Below, piece by piece: positions 56,520 through 64,000 of a DNA stretch of 64,000 nucleotides. Both the position numbers and the translations under genes were made by a program. Source of the DNA: Fuerstiella marisgermanici (GTDB lineage: Bacteria > Planctomycetota > Planctomycetia > Planctomycetales > Planctomycetaceae); contig NZ_CP017641.1 in NCBI RefSeq assembly GCF_001983935.1, positions 930,001-994,000 on the forward strand, given 5' to 3'. Position 1 is the first letter of the stretch; every line of letters starts with the position of its first letter. The notes beneath the pieces are model-generated. The model searched no databases and was not told where the DNA came from. It was given only the letters and a program-made list of their open reading frames with translations.

Positions 56520-58166
56520 ATGTTTGTTCCTTCTTCGATTCATATTTCTCGTGCGGTAGCCCTGGTGATGGTGCTCGTCCTGCAGGCGTTGCTGCCTTGT
56601 CATAGCACCGCACAAACCAACACCGACTCCAACGTCGTGAGTTTCGCGAACCATCCACTGGCCGAGATGGAGATGAATCCCGACCAGATGCACTATCTCG
56701 TGGGCACGAAGGACGGCTCTCCGGTCTATCCGGACTATCCCGAGGCATCGGCAGCGTACAAGTGGCTTGAGATCATGCAGGAGGTGGCCGCGACCGATGT
56801 TGAAAAGGTGACCCGGCTGGCGATGCCTACCATCATTGCACGACAGATGGCGATTTCGATGACCGCGATGTACGACGCCTGGGCGGCCTACGACGACAAG
56901 GCGGTCGGCACGCGCCTTGGCGGCACCCTGCGCCGGCCTCCGGCCGAGCGGACGCTGGCCAACAAGGAAGAGGCCATCGCGTACGCCATTCACGGCGCGA
57001 TGCTATACGCTTTCCCGCAGCCTGAACTGCAGGCCATGATTCACGATGAGATGGAGAAGATGGGCTATGAACCGACTAATGACAGCCGCGACGTCACCAC
57101 CCCGGCTGGCATTGGCAACACAGTTGCGGACGCCCTGATCGCGTATTACGAGAAAGACGGCGCGAATCAGGCCGGCGATTGGCCTGGCGGCGACGGCAAG
57201 CCCTATGCGGACTGGACCGGCTACGAGTGCGCCAACACGGCCGACGTCTGCAACGATCCGTCGCGTTGGCAGCCGAAGTGGTTTGTGCTCCCCAACGGCA
57301 AGCGTTTCGCTCCGGGCGGCCTGACACCGCAGTGGGGAAAGGTCAAGACCATCGCAATTGAGAGCGGCGATCAGTTCCGTCCTGGCCCGCCCCCTGGTCT
57401 CGACGACCCGCGCATGAAGGCGGAAGTGGATGAGGTCATTCGCTACAACGCCAGCTTGACGCCGAGGCAGAAAGCCATTGTTGAGTTCATGCGCGATGGC
57501 CCCCGGTCAACCGGTCAATCCGGCCACTGGATGCGTTTCGCCGCCGACGTGTCACGCCGCGACAAGCACGATCTGGATCAGGACGTCAAGATGTACTTCG
57601 CAGTCGCGGGCGTCTGCCACGACACATTCGTCGCCTGCTGGGACGCCAAGTACGAGTATGACAGCCCGCGGCCGCAGGCACTGGTGAAGTACTACTACAA
57701 GGGCCAGATGATTCCGGGATGGAAGGGCTACGGCGAGGGCGTCGGTATGATCCCCGCTGAGGAGTGGAAGCCCTACTCGCCGTACTACTTCGTCTGCCCG
57801 CCATTCCCCTCCTACCCCTCCGGCCACAGCACGGTGAGCGCCGGCGCTTCCACGATTCTGAAGCTGTTCACGGGCGACGATTACTTCGGTTTCTGCGCCC
57901 CGCGCGTCCCCGGTTCGATCACCCACGAACCGATGGACGAGGTGGTGCTGCTGGAGTTGCCATCCTTCAGCGCCGTCGCCGAGATGGCCGGCATATCGCG
58001 TGTGATGGGCGGCTATCATCCCCAGGCGGACAACATCGCCGCGCTGGAACTGGGCCGCAAGGTGGCCAACTTCAGCTGGCCCGTCTACCAGAGCTATTTC
58101 GACGGAACGGCCAAGATTAAACCGCTGGCAGACCGGGGTCTGACCAGGAAGGTGATGAAGAAGTAA
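56520..58166 (+). CDS. Vanadium-dependent haloperoxidase / PAP2-like protein
   Basis: 548 residues with an N-terminal leader-like helix ('SRAVALVMVLVLQALLPCHS'), so probably exported. The vanadate-binding set is present: Lys and Arg in 'WDAKYEYDSPRP' (~376, ~382), 'PPFPSYPSGHSTVSAG' (Ser-Gly-His ~433-435), and Arg and His in 'ISRVMGGYHPQADN' (~493, ~498). Bacterial relatives act as haloperoxidases or acid phosphatases, and sequence cannot separate these. Codon third positions are visibly richer in G/C than in neighbouring genes, so it may be a recent acquisition. It stands next to a channel remnant and ends with its own terminator. Confidence 0.88.
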   Translation: MFVPSSIHISRAVALVMVLVLQALLPCHSTAQTNTDSNVVSFANHPLAEMEMNPDQMHYLVGTKDGSPVYPDYPEASAAYKWLEIMQEVAATDVEKVTRLAMPTIIARQMAISMTAMYDAWAAYDDKAVGTRLGGTLRRPPAERTLANKEEAIAYAIHGAMLYAFPQPELQAMIHDEMEKMGYEPTNDSRDVTTPAGIGNTVADALIAYYEKDGANQAGDWPGGDGKPYADWTGYECANTADVCNDPSRWQPKWFVLPNGKRFAPGGLTPQWGKVKTIAIESGDQFRPGPPPGLDDPRMKAEVDEVIRYNASLTPRQKAIVEFMRDGPRSTGQSGHWMRFAADVSRRDKHDLDQDVKMYFAVAGVCHDTFVACWDAKYEYDSPRPQALVKYYYKGQMIPGWKGYGEGVGMIPAEEWKPYSPYYFVCPPFPSYPSGHSTVSAGASTILKLFTGDDYFGFCAPRVPGSITHEPMDEVVLLELPSFSAVAEMAGISRVMGGYHPQADNIAALELGRKVANFSWPVYQSYFDGTAKIKPLADRGLTRKVMKK

Positions 58167-58201
58167 ACAGAGGAATGACGCCAGACGTTGCACAAGTAGC
58201 A

Positions 58202-58235
58202 GGTGCCAGACAAGAAATTGTGCTGGCACTTTTTT
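58202..58235 (+). terminator. Rho-independent terminator after the haloperoxidase-like gene
   Basis: GTGCCAGACAA pairs with TTGT(G)CTGGCAC around a GAAA loop, with a single bulged G and a run of six T directly after. It begins 36 bp after the stop at 58166. Well-formed by eye. Confidence 0.85.
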
Positions 58236-58402
58236 GTGTGCGAAAGCGTGTCCGGCCGAATTGGCGACATGATGGCTTGAAGAACCTGGAACCGACACGT
58301 TGGTTGTTCGCGCGACGGGCTTTGTTGGCAAAACAGTTTCGGGGGCCCGGCTTGATATTCACTGGGCTCGAAATGAATGGGTGCCTGCTTAGCAACTCTG
58401 TC

Positions 58403-61400
58403 TTAATGAAAATCGCGAGAACGGTATTTCGCACCGGCGATAGCGGGGGACCAATCCTGCAGGTGATCGACGATGACGTGAATCACGCCCGATTCTTTCT
58501 GCAGCATTCCTCGAGCAATCAAAGCTGACGCGGTTCTGGCGATGGTGTGAAAGCGACTCCAGACATTCGGATGGATCACAAGGTTGGCGGTACCGGTTTC
58601 GTCTTCCAGCGTCATAAACGTGATACCGTTCGCTGTGCCGGGATGCTGACGATTCAACACGATTCCTGCGGTTCGAACTTTTCGGTCAGCCGGACGATAC
58701 TTCAATTGTGCGGCTGCGATGATGCCTCGCTGCTGAAACTGTGATCGGAAGGATTCGAGCGGGTGTCCTTTTAGCGATAAGCCTGTGGCTCGATAGTCTG
58801 CGATGATCTGAGCAAAGTCGGTCATGGCGGGCAATGAACCCGGTGTGTCCAGTTGTTGCTGGTCGTCATACAGTGGGTGAGACTTCTGATCGAGAAGTGA
58901 TTCCCACTGTGCTGGTCGCCGAGACAGGCTCAGCGAACGGAATGCGTCTGCCTGGGACAGGCGGGACAACACGCTTGCATCCAGTCGCACGCGAGTCCGA
59001 AAATCATCGAAGGATTCGTACGCCTGCAGGTTGCGTATGCGGACGATGTCGTCTGCAACGGTTTCGGACATCCCGTTGATCAGGCGGAAGCCGAGTCGCA
59101 GCGCTGGCTTCTGTTTTTGGCCTGATTCCAAAGTGCAGTTCCAGTGACTGAAGCTCACATCAGTCGGCCGAACTTCGACACCGTGTCGGCGCGCGTCCGA
59201 AATCAGTTGAGCGGGACCGTAAAATCCCATCGGCTGGCTGTTGAGCAAAGCTGCTGTGAACGCTGCCGGGTGGTAGCACTTCAGCCATGAACTTGCGTAG
59301 GCCAGCAATGCAAAACTGGCGGAATGAGATTCCGGAAATCCGTATTCACCAAATCCCTGGATTTGTCGAAACACGCTTTCAGAGAAGTCGGCTTCGTACC
59401 CATTGTTTCGCATGCCACTGATAAACTTCCGATAGAATCCATCGATGACTCCCTGCTTCCGCCATGTCCCCATCGCTCGCCGTAACTGGTCTGCTTCGCC
59501 GGGAGTGAATCCGGCAGCCACTACGGCCAGTTGCATTGCCTGTTCCTGAAAAATCGGGACGCCGAGTGTCCGTTTCAGGACGTTTTCGATTTGCTCATTC
59601 GGATACGTGACCTTTTCCTTGTTCTGTTTTCGCTTCAGATAAGGATGCACCATGCCTCCCTGAATGGGACCCGGCCGAACAATGGCAACTTCGATGACCA
59701 GGTCGTAAAACTTGTCCGGCTTCAGGCGTGGCAGCATGCTCATTTGAGCACGGCTTTCGATCTGAAAGACGCCGATGGTATCCGCCTTTTGAATCATCCG
59801 ATAAACTTGGCGGTCTTCAGCGGGGATGGTGGCGAGTGTTAGCTTCTCTGGTTTGGAATCGCTCGGATTGGAAGGGCATGTCGCAATCAGGTCAAAGCAT
59901 TTGCGAATCGCGGTCAGCATTCCCAAAGCCAGACAGTCCACTTTCAAAATGCCCAGTGCATCGAGGTCGTTTTTGTCCCACTGAACGACCGTACGATCCG
60001 GCATGGCCGCATTTTCGATTGGAACCAGTGCCGACAGTTTTCCGCGAGTGAACACCAGTCCGCCGACATGCTGCGAAAGGTGCCGCGGAAAGTGTTTGAT
60101 GTCTTCCATCAGCTTTACAAACTGCCGTGATCGCCTCGCTTTTGGATCCAGACCGGCCTGTTGAATCCAGTCCGTCGGCGATTCCAACGGCATTGTGTGG
60201 TCACGTTGTTTTGAAAGCCGGTTGATACGGTCAATGGAAAATCCCAAAGCCTTGCCGACATCGCGAATGGCGGAACGCGTTCGATAGGTCGTCACCACAG
60301 CCGTCATACCCGCTCGATCACGCCCGTACTTGTTGTAGACATATTGAATCACTTCTTCACGACGTTCGTGTTCGAAGTCGATATCGATGTCGGGCGGTTC
60401 GTCGCGTTCTTTGCTGATGAATCGTTCGAACAGTGTTTCAAAACGATCCGGGTCGACCGATGTAACTCCCAGGCAATAGCAGACGGCCGAATTCGCTGCG
60501 GATCCTCGCCCCTGGCACAGAATGTCCCTGTCACGAGCAAAGCGGACAAGATCCCAAACTGTCAGGAAGTAAGTTTCATAATTCATTTCCCGAATGAGCT
60601 TCAGTTCGTGATTCAACTGATTTTGCACATCGATGGGAATACCGTGCGGATAGCGTTGTTTGGCTCCCTGCCAGGTGAGCAGCTTCAGGTATTCAAACGG
60701 CGACTCGCCGTCCGGGCAAAGTTCTTCTGGATATTCGTAACGAAGTTCATCCAGCGAAAAATCGCATCGATCGGCAACTTCCAGAGTGCGCAGAACAGCA
60801 TCAGGAACAGATTCGAACAACTGCAACATCGCAGCGGCAGATTTCAGATGTCGTTCGGCATTCGGGAAAATTCGTCCGCCAAGTTCTTTGACGGTACAGC
60901 CATGGCGGATGGCGGTAAGCACATCCTGCAGCGGTTGCCGTTCAGGAAGGTGGTAATGCACATCGTTGGATGCCACCAGCGGAACGCGCGCTTCATCGGC
61001 CAATCGCTTCATGCAATGCAGAGTCAGTTCGTCATGCGGCCCACGGTGCAGTTCTGCCAGGCCGTAACACCGATCTCCAAAACAGTCGCGATATTTATGC
61101 AGCCAGTGGTCCTGTGCACAGCCAGCCAGAGGAACACACGCCAATAATCCGTCAGCATGTTTGGCCACGTCGTCGAAAATAAGTCGGCATTCGCCCTTGT
61201 CGGCGCTACGTCGTCCATGGGTGATCAGCATCGATAGCCGACCGTAAGCGGCGCGATCTGTTGCTAACAGGATGACGGGCGGAGCATCTTCCGGCGTGAT
61301 TTCTGCGCCGATGATCAGCTTCAGGCCCGCCTCTTTTGCGGCCACGTGAGCTCGCACGACCCCTGCCACACTGTTGCGGTCGGTGATTGCCAGTGCCGAC

Positions 61401-61561
61401 AGTCCAAGCTCCGCCGCTCGGTTAACCAATTCGTCCGGATGCGACGCTCCTTCCAGAAACGAAAAGTTGGTACGGCAATGCAGTTCCGCATAGCAACCCA
61501 GCGTTCGCGCAGGAATCGGCGGATCGGCGCGGCGGCGCGGATGAGGAGAAGGATCAGGCAT
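58403..61561 (-). CDS. dnaE2: Error-prone DNA polymerase DnaE2 (ImuC)
   Basis: 1052 residues, typical for DnaE2. The N-terminal PHP domain starts 'CYAELHCRTNFSFLEGASHP' and the polymerase core has the catalytic 'PPDIDIDFEHERREEV'. Later come 'GFGEYGFPESHSASFALLAY', 'VEVRPTDVSFSHWNC' (a DnaE2 hallmark) and a C-terminal OB domain ('VRTAGIVLNRQHPGTANGIT'). It is the third gene of the imuA-imuB-dnaE2 cassette, 15 bp after imuB. With ImuB it carries out SOS-induced translesion synthesis at the clamp. Catalytic residues appear intact. Confidence 0.95.
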   Translation of the reverse strand: MPDPSPHPRRRADPPIPARTLGCYAELHCRTNFSFLEGASHPDELVNRAAELGLSALAITDRNSVAGVVRAHVAAKEAGLKLIIGAEITPEDAPPVILLATDRAAYGRLSMLITHGRRSADKGECRLIFDDVAKHADGLLACVPLAGCAQDHWLHKYRDCFGDRCYGLAELHRGPHDELTLHCMKRLADEARVPLVASNDVHYHLPERQPLQDVLTAIRHGCTVKELGGRIFPNAERHLKSAAAMLQLFESVPDAVLRTLEVADRCDFSLDELRYEYPEELCPDGESPFEYLKLLTWQGAKQRYPHGIPIDVQNQLNHELKLIREMNYETYFLTVWDLVRFARDRDILCQGRGSAANSAVCYCLGVTSVDPDRFETLFERFISKERDEPPDIDIDFEHERREEVIQYVYNKYGRDRAGMTAVVTTYRTRSAIRDVGKALGFSIDRINRLSKQRDHTMPLESPTDWIQQAGLDPKARRSRQFVKLMEDIKHFPRHLSQHVGGLVFTRGKLSALVPIENAAMPDRTVVQWDKNDLDALGILKVDCLALGMLTAIRKCFDLIATCPSNPSDSKPEKLTLATIPAEDRQVYRMIQKADTIGVFQIESRAQMSMLPRLKPDKFYDLVIEVAIVRPGPIQGGMVHPYLKRKQNKEKVTYPNEQIENVLKRTLGVPIFQEQAMQLAVVAAGFTPGEADQLRRAMGTWRKQGVIDGFYRKFISGMRNNGYEADFSESVFRQIQGFGEYGFPESHSASFALLAYASSWLKCYHPAAFTAALLNSQPMGFYGPAQLISDARRHGVEVRPTDVSFSHWNCTLESGQKQKPALRLGFRLINGMSETVADDIVRIRNLQAYESFDDFRTRVRLDASVLSRLSQADAFRSLSLSRRPAQWESLLDQKSHPLYDDQQQLDTPGSLPAMTDFAQIIADYRATGLSLKGHPLESFRSQFQQRGIIAAAQLKYRPADRKVRTAGIVLNRQHPGTANGITFMTLEDETGTANLVIHPNVWSRFHTIARTASALIARGMLQKESGVIHVIVDHLQDWSPAIAGAKYRSRDFH

Positions 61562-61576
61562 GGCGACTCCGCTTGA

Positions 61577-63058
61577 TCATTCGAACACACCGTGCAGAAA
61601 CCAGGCGTCGGTTTTACTGCGGTACAGCCAAAAGCGAGATCCGTTTTGTGTTTCGACCTGGTAATAATCTCGACAAATGGATCCATCATCCTGCCACCAG
61701 TCCGTTGCAATCCGTTCTGGTTTCGTCGCATTGACAACCCGGTAACTTTGCCGGTTCCAGAAAAACTTCACCGGTGAACCGGACGTGTCAGAAATGACAT
61801 CCACCGGTTCCGGCTGCGGCAACAGATCCAACGGCCGAATCAGATCAACAGCCAGCTCCGCGGCTGGCAGCTTTGCTGAAAAATCGGCCAGTGGTTCATA
61901 CCGGACGGCTCGTTCCGGCGTCGCTTCCGGCAATAGCATCGGCCGCACAACGGCATCCTGCCCCAGCCGCGCGCTCAATCGATCGGTCAGCCGCTGAATA
62001 TCGCCTTCATCTGTTGGCTGATCATCGTCGAACAGATTTCTTTGTTGAACTCGAAGCAGAGCGGTGCTGGATGCCTCCATGTGTAGAGCAACCAACCACT
62101 CAGGAGTTGGCGTCGTCTCAAGTTTTAAATTCAGCAGAGTCATCACATGGCGGTGCGAATCTGTTGGCTGTGCCAGTCGCACTTCAAGAACCGTCGGGGC
62201 ACAGGCTTCACTTTTCAGATTCAGCGTCAGGTGAAGAAGTCCCTCTCCTCGCGTTCTGATGTTACTGAGGATTTCGGACAGCAGGTCTTCGCAGACGTAT
62301 CGAATGGCTGCCGGATGACAGATGGGATCTTCCGTGACCCACTCCGCCGAGATAGGTTTGGAACGTGAGACGGGGACAAGCAGTTCTTCGCTGTCTCCGA
62401 ACATCTGGTCGAGTCGTTCTGTTAACGCGGTTCCAAAACGCGATGGCAGCGATTCGCGTGGCAGGGCTTTGAGTTGTCGGATTGTTCTTAGATCGAATTC
62501 CTGCAGAGAACTAACCAGCTTGTCAGGAATGCGCAGTGCTTCGACGGGCAGTGATCTCAACCGACGATCCGAAGCGGTTCCATGCCCATATCGAGCGATC
62601 CCCCATGCCGCCCCGATTGTGTTGGCCACAGCGATATGAGCGAAATAACCAGCCTTAGAAAGGCCTGCGACCAGTTGACGCGCCAGGCCGAATTCATCAC
62701 CAAACAGATGTCCACAGCCAGTGATATCAAGCACCAGACAATGCTGATCGTTCGACAGCTCCAGCCCAACAATAGGCGCGTAGCGGTGGCTTAAAAACGC
62801 GAGTGACTGTAACTCCAGCAGATCGGCTTCCGGGTCGTGCGGCAAAAATGTGGCGGATTCCAGCAGAGCCTGTGCCTCAGCCAGCGGCATTTCGGAACGA
62901 ATGCCATGATCGATGACGTTCCGAGATGACATGACTACCTGAGCGCGGTTTCCGGATTCCTGATACAGAATGCATGAAACGGTTTTAAGCTCCGGCTGCC
63001 TGCAGTGCAGCCGTTGAATCGGAAACCTTGGCAGCCAGACGCAAAGTATTCGTTTCAT
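61577..63058 (-). CDS. imuB: ImuB, Y-family-polymerase-like mutasome protein
   Basis: 493 residues from ATG 63058 (GGAAG 6 nt upstream); the family begins at 'MKRILCVWLPRFPIQRLHC'. An upstream extension to 63157 is antisense-like and lacks a ribosome site. The fold is Y-family, but the acidic active-site residues are replaced: the first motif is 'CVWLPRFP' and the SIDE position reads 'LDITGCGHLFG'. It is therefore predicted to be inactive as a polymerase and to serve as adaptor joining DnaE2 to the clamp. The C-terminus ends in the family's 'RFWLYRSKTDAWFLHG'. It overlaps imuA by 74 nt. Confidence 0.93.
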   Translation of the reverse strand: MKRILCVWLPRFPIQRLHCRQPELKTVSCILYQESGNRAQVVMSSRNVIDHGIRSEMPLAEAQALLESATFLPHDPEADLLELQSLAFLSHRYAPIVGLELSNDQHCLVLDITGCGHLFGDEFGLARQLVAGLSKAGYFAHIAVANTIGAAWGIARYGHGTASDRRLRSLPVEALRIPDKLVSSLQEFDLRTIRQLKALPRESLPSRFGTALTERLDQMFGDSEELLVPVSRSKPISAEWVTEDPICHPAAIRYVCEDLLSEILSNIRTRGEGLLHLTLNLKSEACAPTVLEVRLAQPTDSHRHVMTLLNLKLETTPTPEWLVALHMEASSTALLRVQQRNLFDDDQPTDEGDIQRLTDRLSARLGQDAVVRPMLLPEATPERAVRYEPLADFSAKLPAAELAVDLIRPLDLLPQPEPVDVISDTSGSPVKFFWNRQSYRVVNATKPERIATDWWQDDGSICRDYYQVETQNGSRFWLYRSKTDAWFLHGVFE

Positions 63059-63800
63059 CACACACTTCCAGTTCAACAGTCTGGTCGGCCATCGCTCCCT
63101 TCGCATACACACACCGCACTTCAAGACGACGGTGGAACACTCGCGGTCTTCCAGCATTTGCTTCGGTCACCTCTGCGTTTGATGCTCGCCTTGTTGTGGA
63201 GCGACCAGCGGAAGCGTTTCCGAGCGTTACTCCGAATCGGCTTGCCGGCCATCCTGCAGAAATGAGCAGTCGCACGTCGGCCCAACCGGATTGTCTGCGT
63301 GCTGACGCTGGACGAATCAACAGGCCAACAGCCGTTCCTGATTCTGCTGCCAGTTGCAGTCGCCGAAACTCCTGAGTTCGCAAACGATCGATCTGACACA
63401 TGACCGCTCCCACGCCCGGACATCGCAATGACTGTTCCACCGCCCACAATTCGTCACCACGCGATTTCGGTCGTACCAGAATCGTATTCCGCAGACAAAC
63501 TCCGACCGCCGGAAAAGCGGGCGCATAAAAACGCCTCGGCCTGTCCACGATGATCAACGGACCTTCGTGCTGAGCCTGCCCGGCGGCTCGCATCGCCAGA
63601 GAGATCGTTCCGCTGCCCGGTTCTGCCGCGATCCATTCGCTGAGTGTGCTTCGCAGCAGTCCCTGATCCGGAAGGATATTGTCCAGCGCAGAAATTCCCG
63701 TCGACACCGCATTCTTTACCCGATCTTTCAATCGCAGTGCATGTTGAAACTGGCACAAGTCGGCTCGCAGATTTTGAATTGCTGTGGAACGATCAGCCAA
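62985..63800 (-). CDS. imuA: ImuA-like RecA-fold accessory protein
   Basis: About 271 residues. I place the start at TTG 63800 because AGGAAA lies 5 nt upstream. The frame continues to 63947, but that part is translated palindromic repeat and not protein. The core is 'VSTGISALDNILPDQGLLRS' and 'LSEWIAAEPGSGTISLAMRA'. The P-loop position reads GSGT without the usual Lys, so nucleotide binding is doubtful. 'GPLIIVDRPRRFYAPAF' and 'QIDRLRTQEFRRLQLAAES' follow. It is the first gene of the imuA-imuB-dnaE2 cassette; the last 74 nt overlap imuB. The gene is probably damage-inducible, but I found no convincing LexA site. Confidence 0.85.
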   Translation of the reverse strand: MADRSTAIQNLRADLCQFQHALRLKDRVKNAVSTGISALDNILPDQGLLRSTLSEWIAAEPGSGTISLAMRAAGQAQHEGPLIIVDRPRRFYAPAFPAVGVCLRNTILVRPKSRGDELWAVEQSLRCPGVGAVMCQIDRLRTQEFRRLQLAAESGTAVGLLIRPASARRQSGWADVRLLISAGWPASRFGVTLGNASAGRSTTRRASNAEVTEANAGRPRVFHRRLEVRCVYAKGAMADQTVELEVCDETNTLRLAAKVSDSTAALQAAGA

Positions 63801-63844
63801 AGTCGTTTCCTGTGAATGAGGACAATTTTTGCGGTGATGGCTAC

Positions 63845-63981
63845 TTAACTGGACAGCGCCATGTTGGTGCCATTGGTAACCCGAAGTGTAAGCGAGGGAT
63901 CGAGTTGCGACGAATCCCTCGCTTACGCATCGGGTTACCCCAAACACGGCCGAATGACCAAAGGTGGCGCTGTCCAGTTAA
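63845..63981. repeat. Nested palindromic element, copy 2 (~137 bp)
   Basis: The same element as 29795-29930. Terminal inverted repeats are perfect over 17 bp (TTAACTGGACAGCGCCA against TGGCGCTGTCCAGTTAA). Outside them a looser pairing of CGGTGATGGC (63832-63841) with GCCATCAACCG (63982-63992) extends the palindrome. The inner hairpin stem has two mismatches in 26. Relative to copy 1, one stem pair changes on both arms (TTAGC/GCTAA to TAAGC/GCTTA). It sits 45 bp upstream of the imuA start. The TTAA ends could reflect the integration site, but this cannot be shown from one copy. Confidence 0.9.
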
Positions 63982-64000
63982 GCCATCAACCGAATCACAC

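Noticed and set aside
63810-63825. LexA-like CTGT-N8-ACAA upstream of imuA
   Set aside because: One half-site differs from CTGT-N8-ACAG, it overlaps the ribosome site, and the LexA motif of this group is not known to me, so a chance match is likely.
63801-63947. 49-residue N-terminal extension of ImuA
   Set aside because: It is mostly translation of the palindromic repeat; the TTG at 63800 with AGGAAA is better.

Overview
The window reads as a chromosomal segment of a planctomycete (Planctomycetota, probably order Planctomycetales). The evidence is gene content: a DUF1549/DUF1553 cytochrome-like protein paired with a DUF1501 protein, a second DUF1501 gene, a DUF1559 pseudopilin-like protein, a cysteine-rich YTV-repeat wall protein, an ECF sigma factor overlapping a Ser/Thr kinase-WD40 fusion, Tat-exported Gfo/Idh and TIM-barrel proteins, and very large secreted TPR proteins. 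I cannot name a genus from sequence alone. About 38 protein genes are supported. I saw no rRNA, tRNA, CRISPR array, integrase, transposase or prophage.

Layout. 0.4-3.3 kb (minus): secreted repeat (beta-helix-like) protein and a XylR-type AraC regulator. 3.5-7.8 kb (plus): sigma factor and kinase-WD40 pair. 8.3-11.4 kb (plus): YTV wall protein with a strong terminator, then an exported TPR protein. 11.8-17.2 kb: DUF1559 protein, convergent with the DUF1553-DUF1501 pair. 17.6-22.3 kb (plus): information-processing cluster dnaX-ybaB-recR-rpoN. 22.4-24.0 kb (minus): thiL and a coupled gene. 24.4-28.4 kb: 1333-residue TPR lipoprotein. 28.5-31.6 kb (minus): membrane proteins and a sugar isomerase. 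32.1-40.2 kb (plus): small membrane protein, Gfo/Idh oxidoreductase, a stop/start-overlapped trio (isomerase, membrane protein, ligA), FHA-GAF histidine kinase and ketoacyl synthase. 40.2-41.0 kb (minus): PPK2. 41.2-47.8 kb: 2.2-kilo-residue TPR protein. 47.9-50.5 kb (minus): DUF1501 and rsgA. 50.8-54.4 kb (plus): RND/MMPL transporter and a secreted unknown. 54.5-55.9 kb (minus): ceramidase-like protein. 56.1-56.3 kb: ion-channel remnant. 56.5-58.2 kb: vanadium haloperoxidase-like protein of different base composition. 58.4-63.8 kb (minus): imuA-imuB-dnaE2 mutagenesis cassette.

The most notable non-coding signals are (1) an A10 run inside dnaX where either shifted frame stops within a few codons, a likely slippage device for making a short gamma-like subunit; (2) two copies of a ~136 bp nested palindromic element (29795-29930 and 63845-63981) with a covarying stem pair, one copy supplying a stop codon and the other lying just upstream of imuA; and (3) a separate 64 bp hairpin between recR and rpoN.
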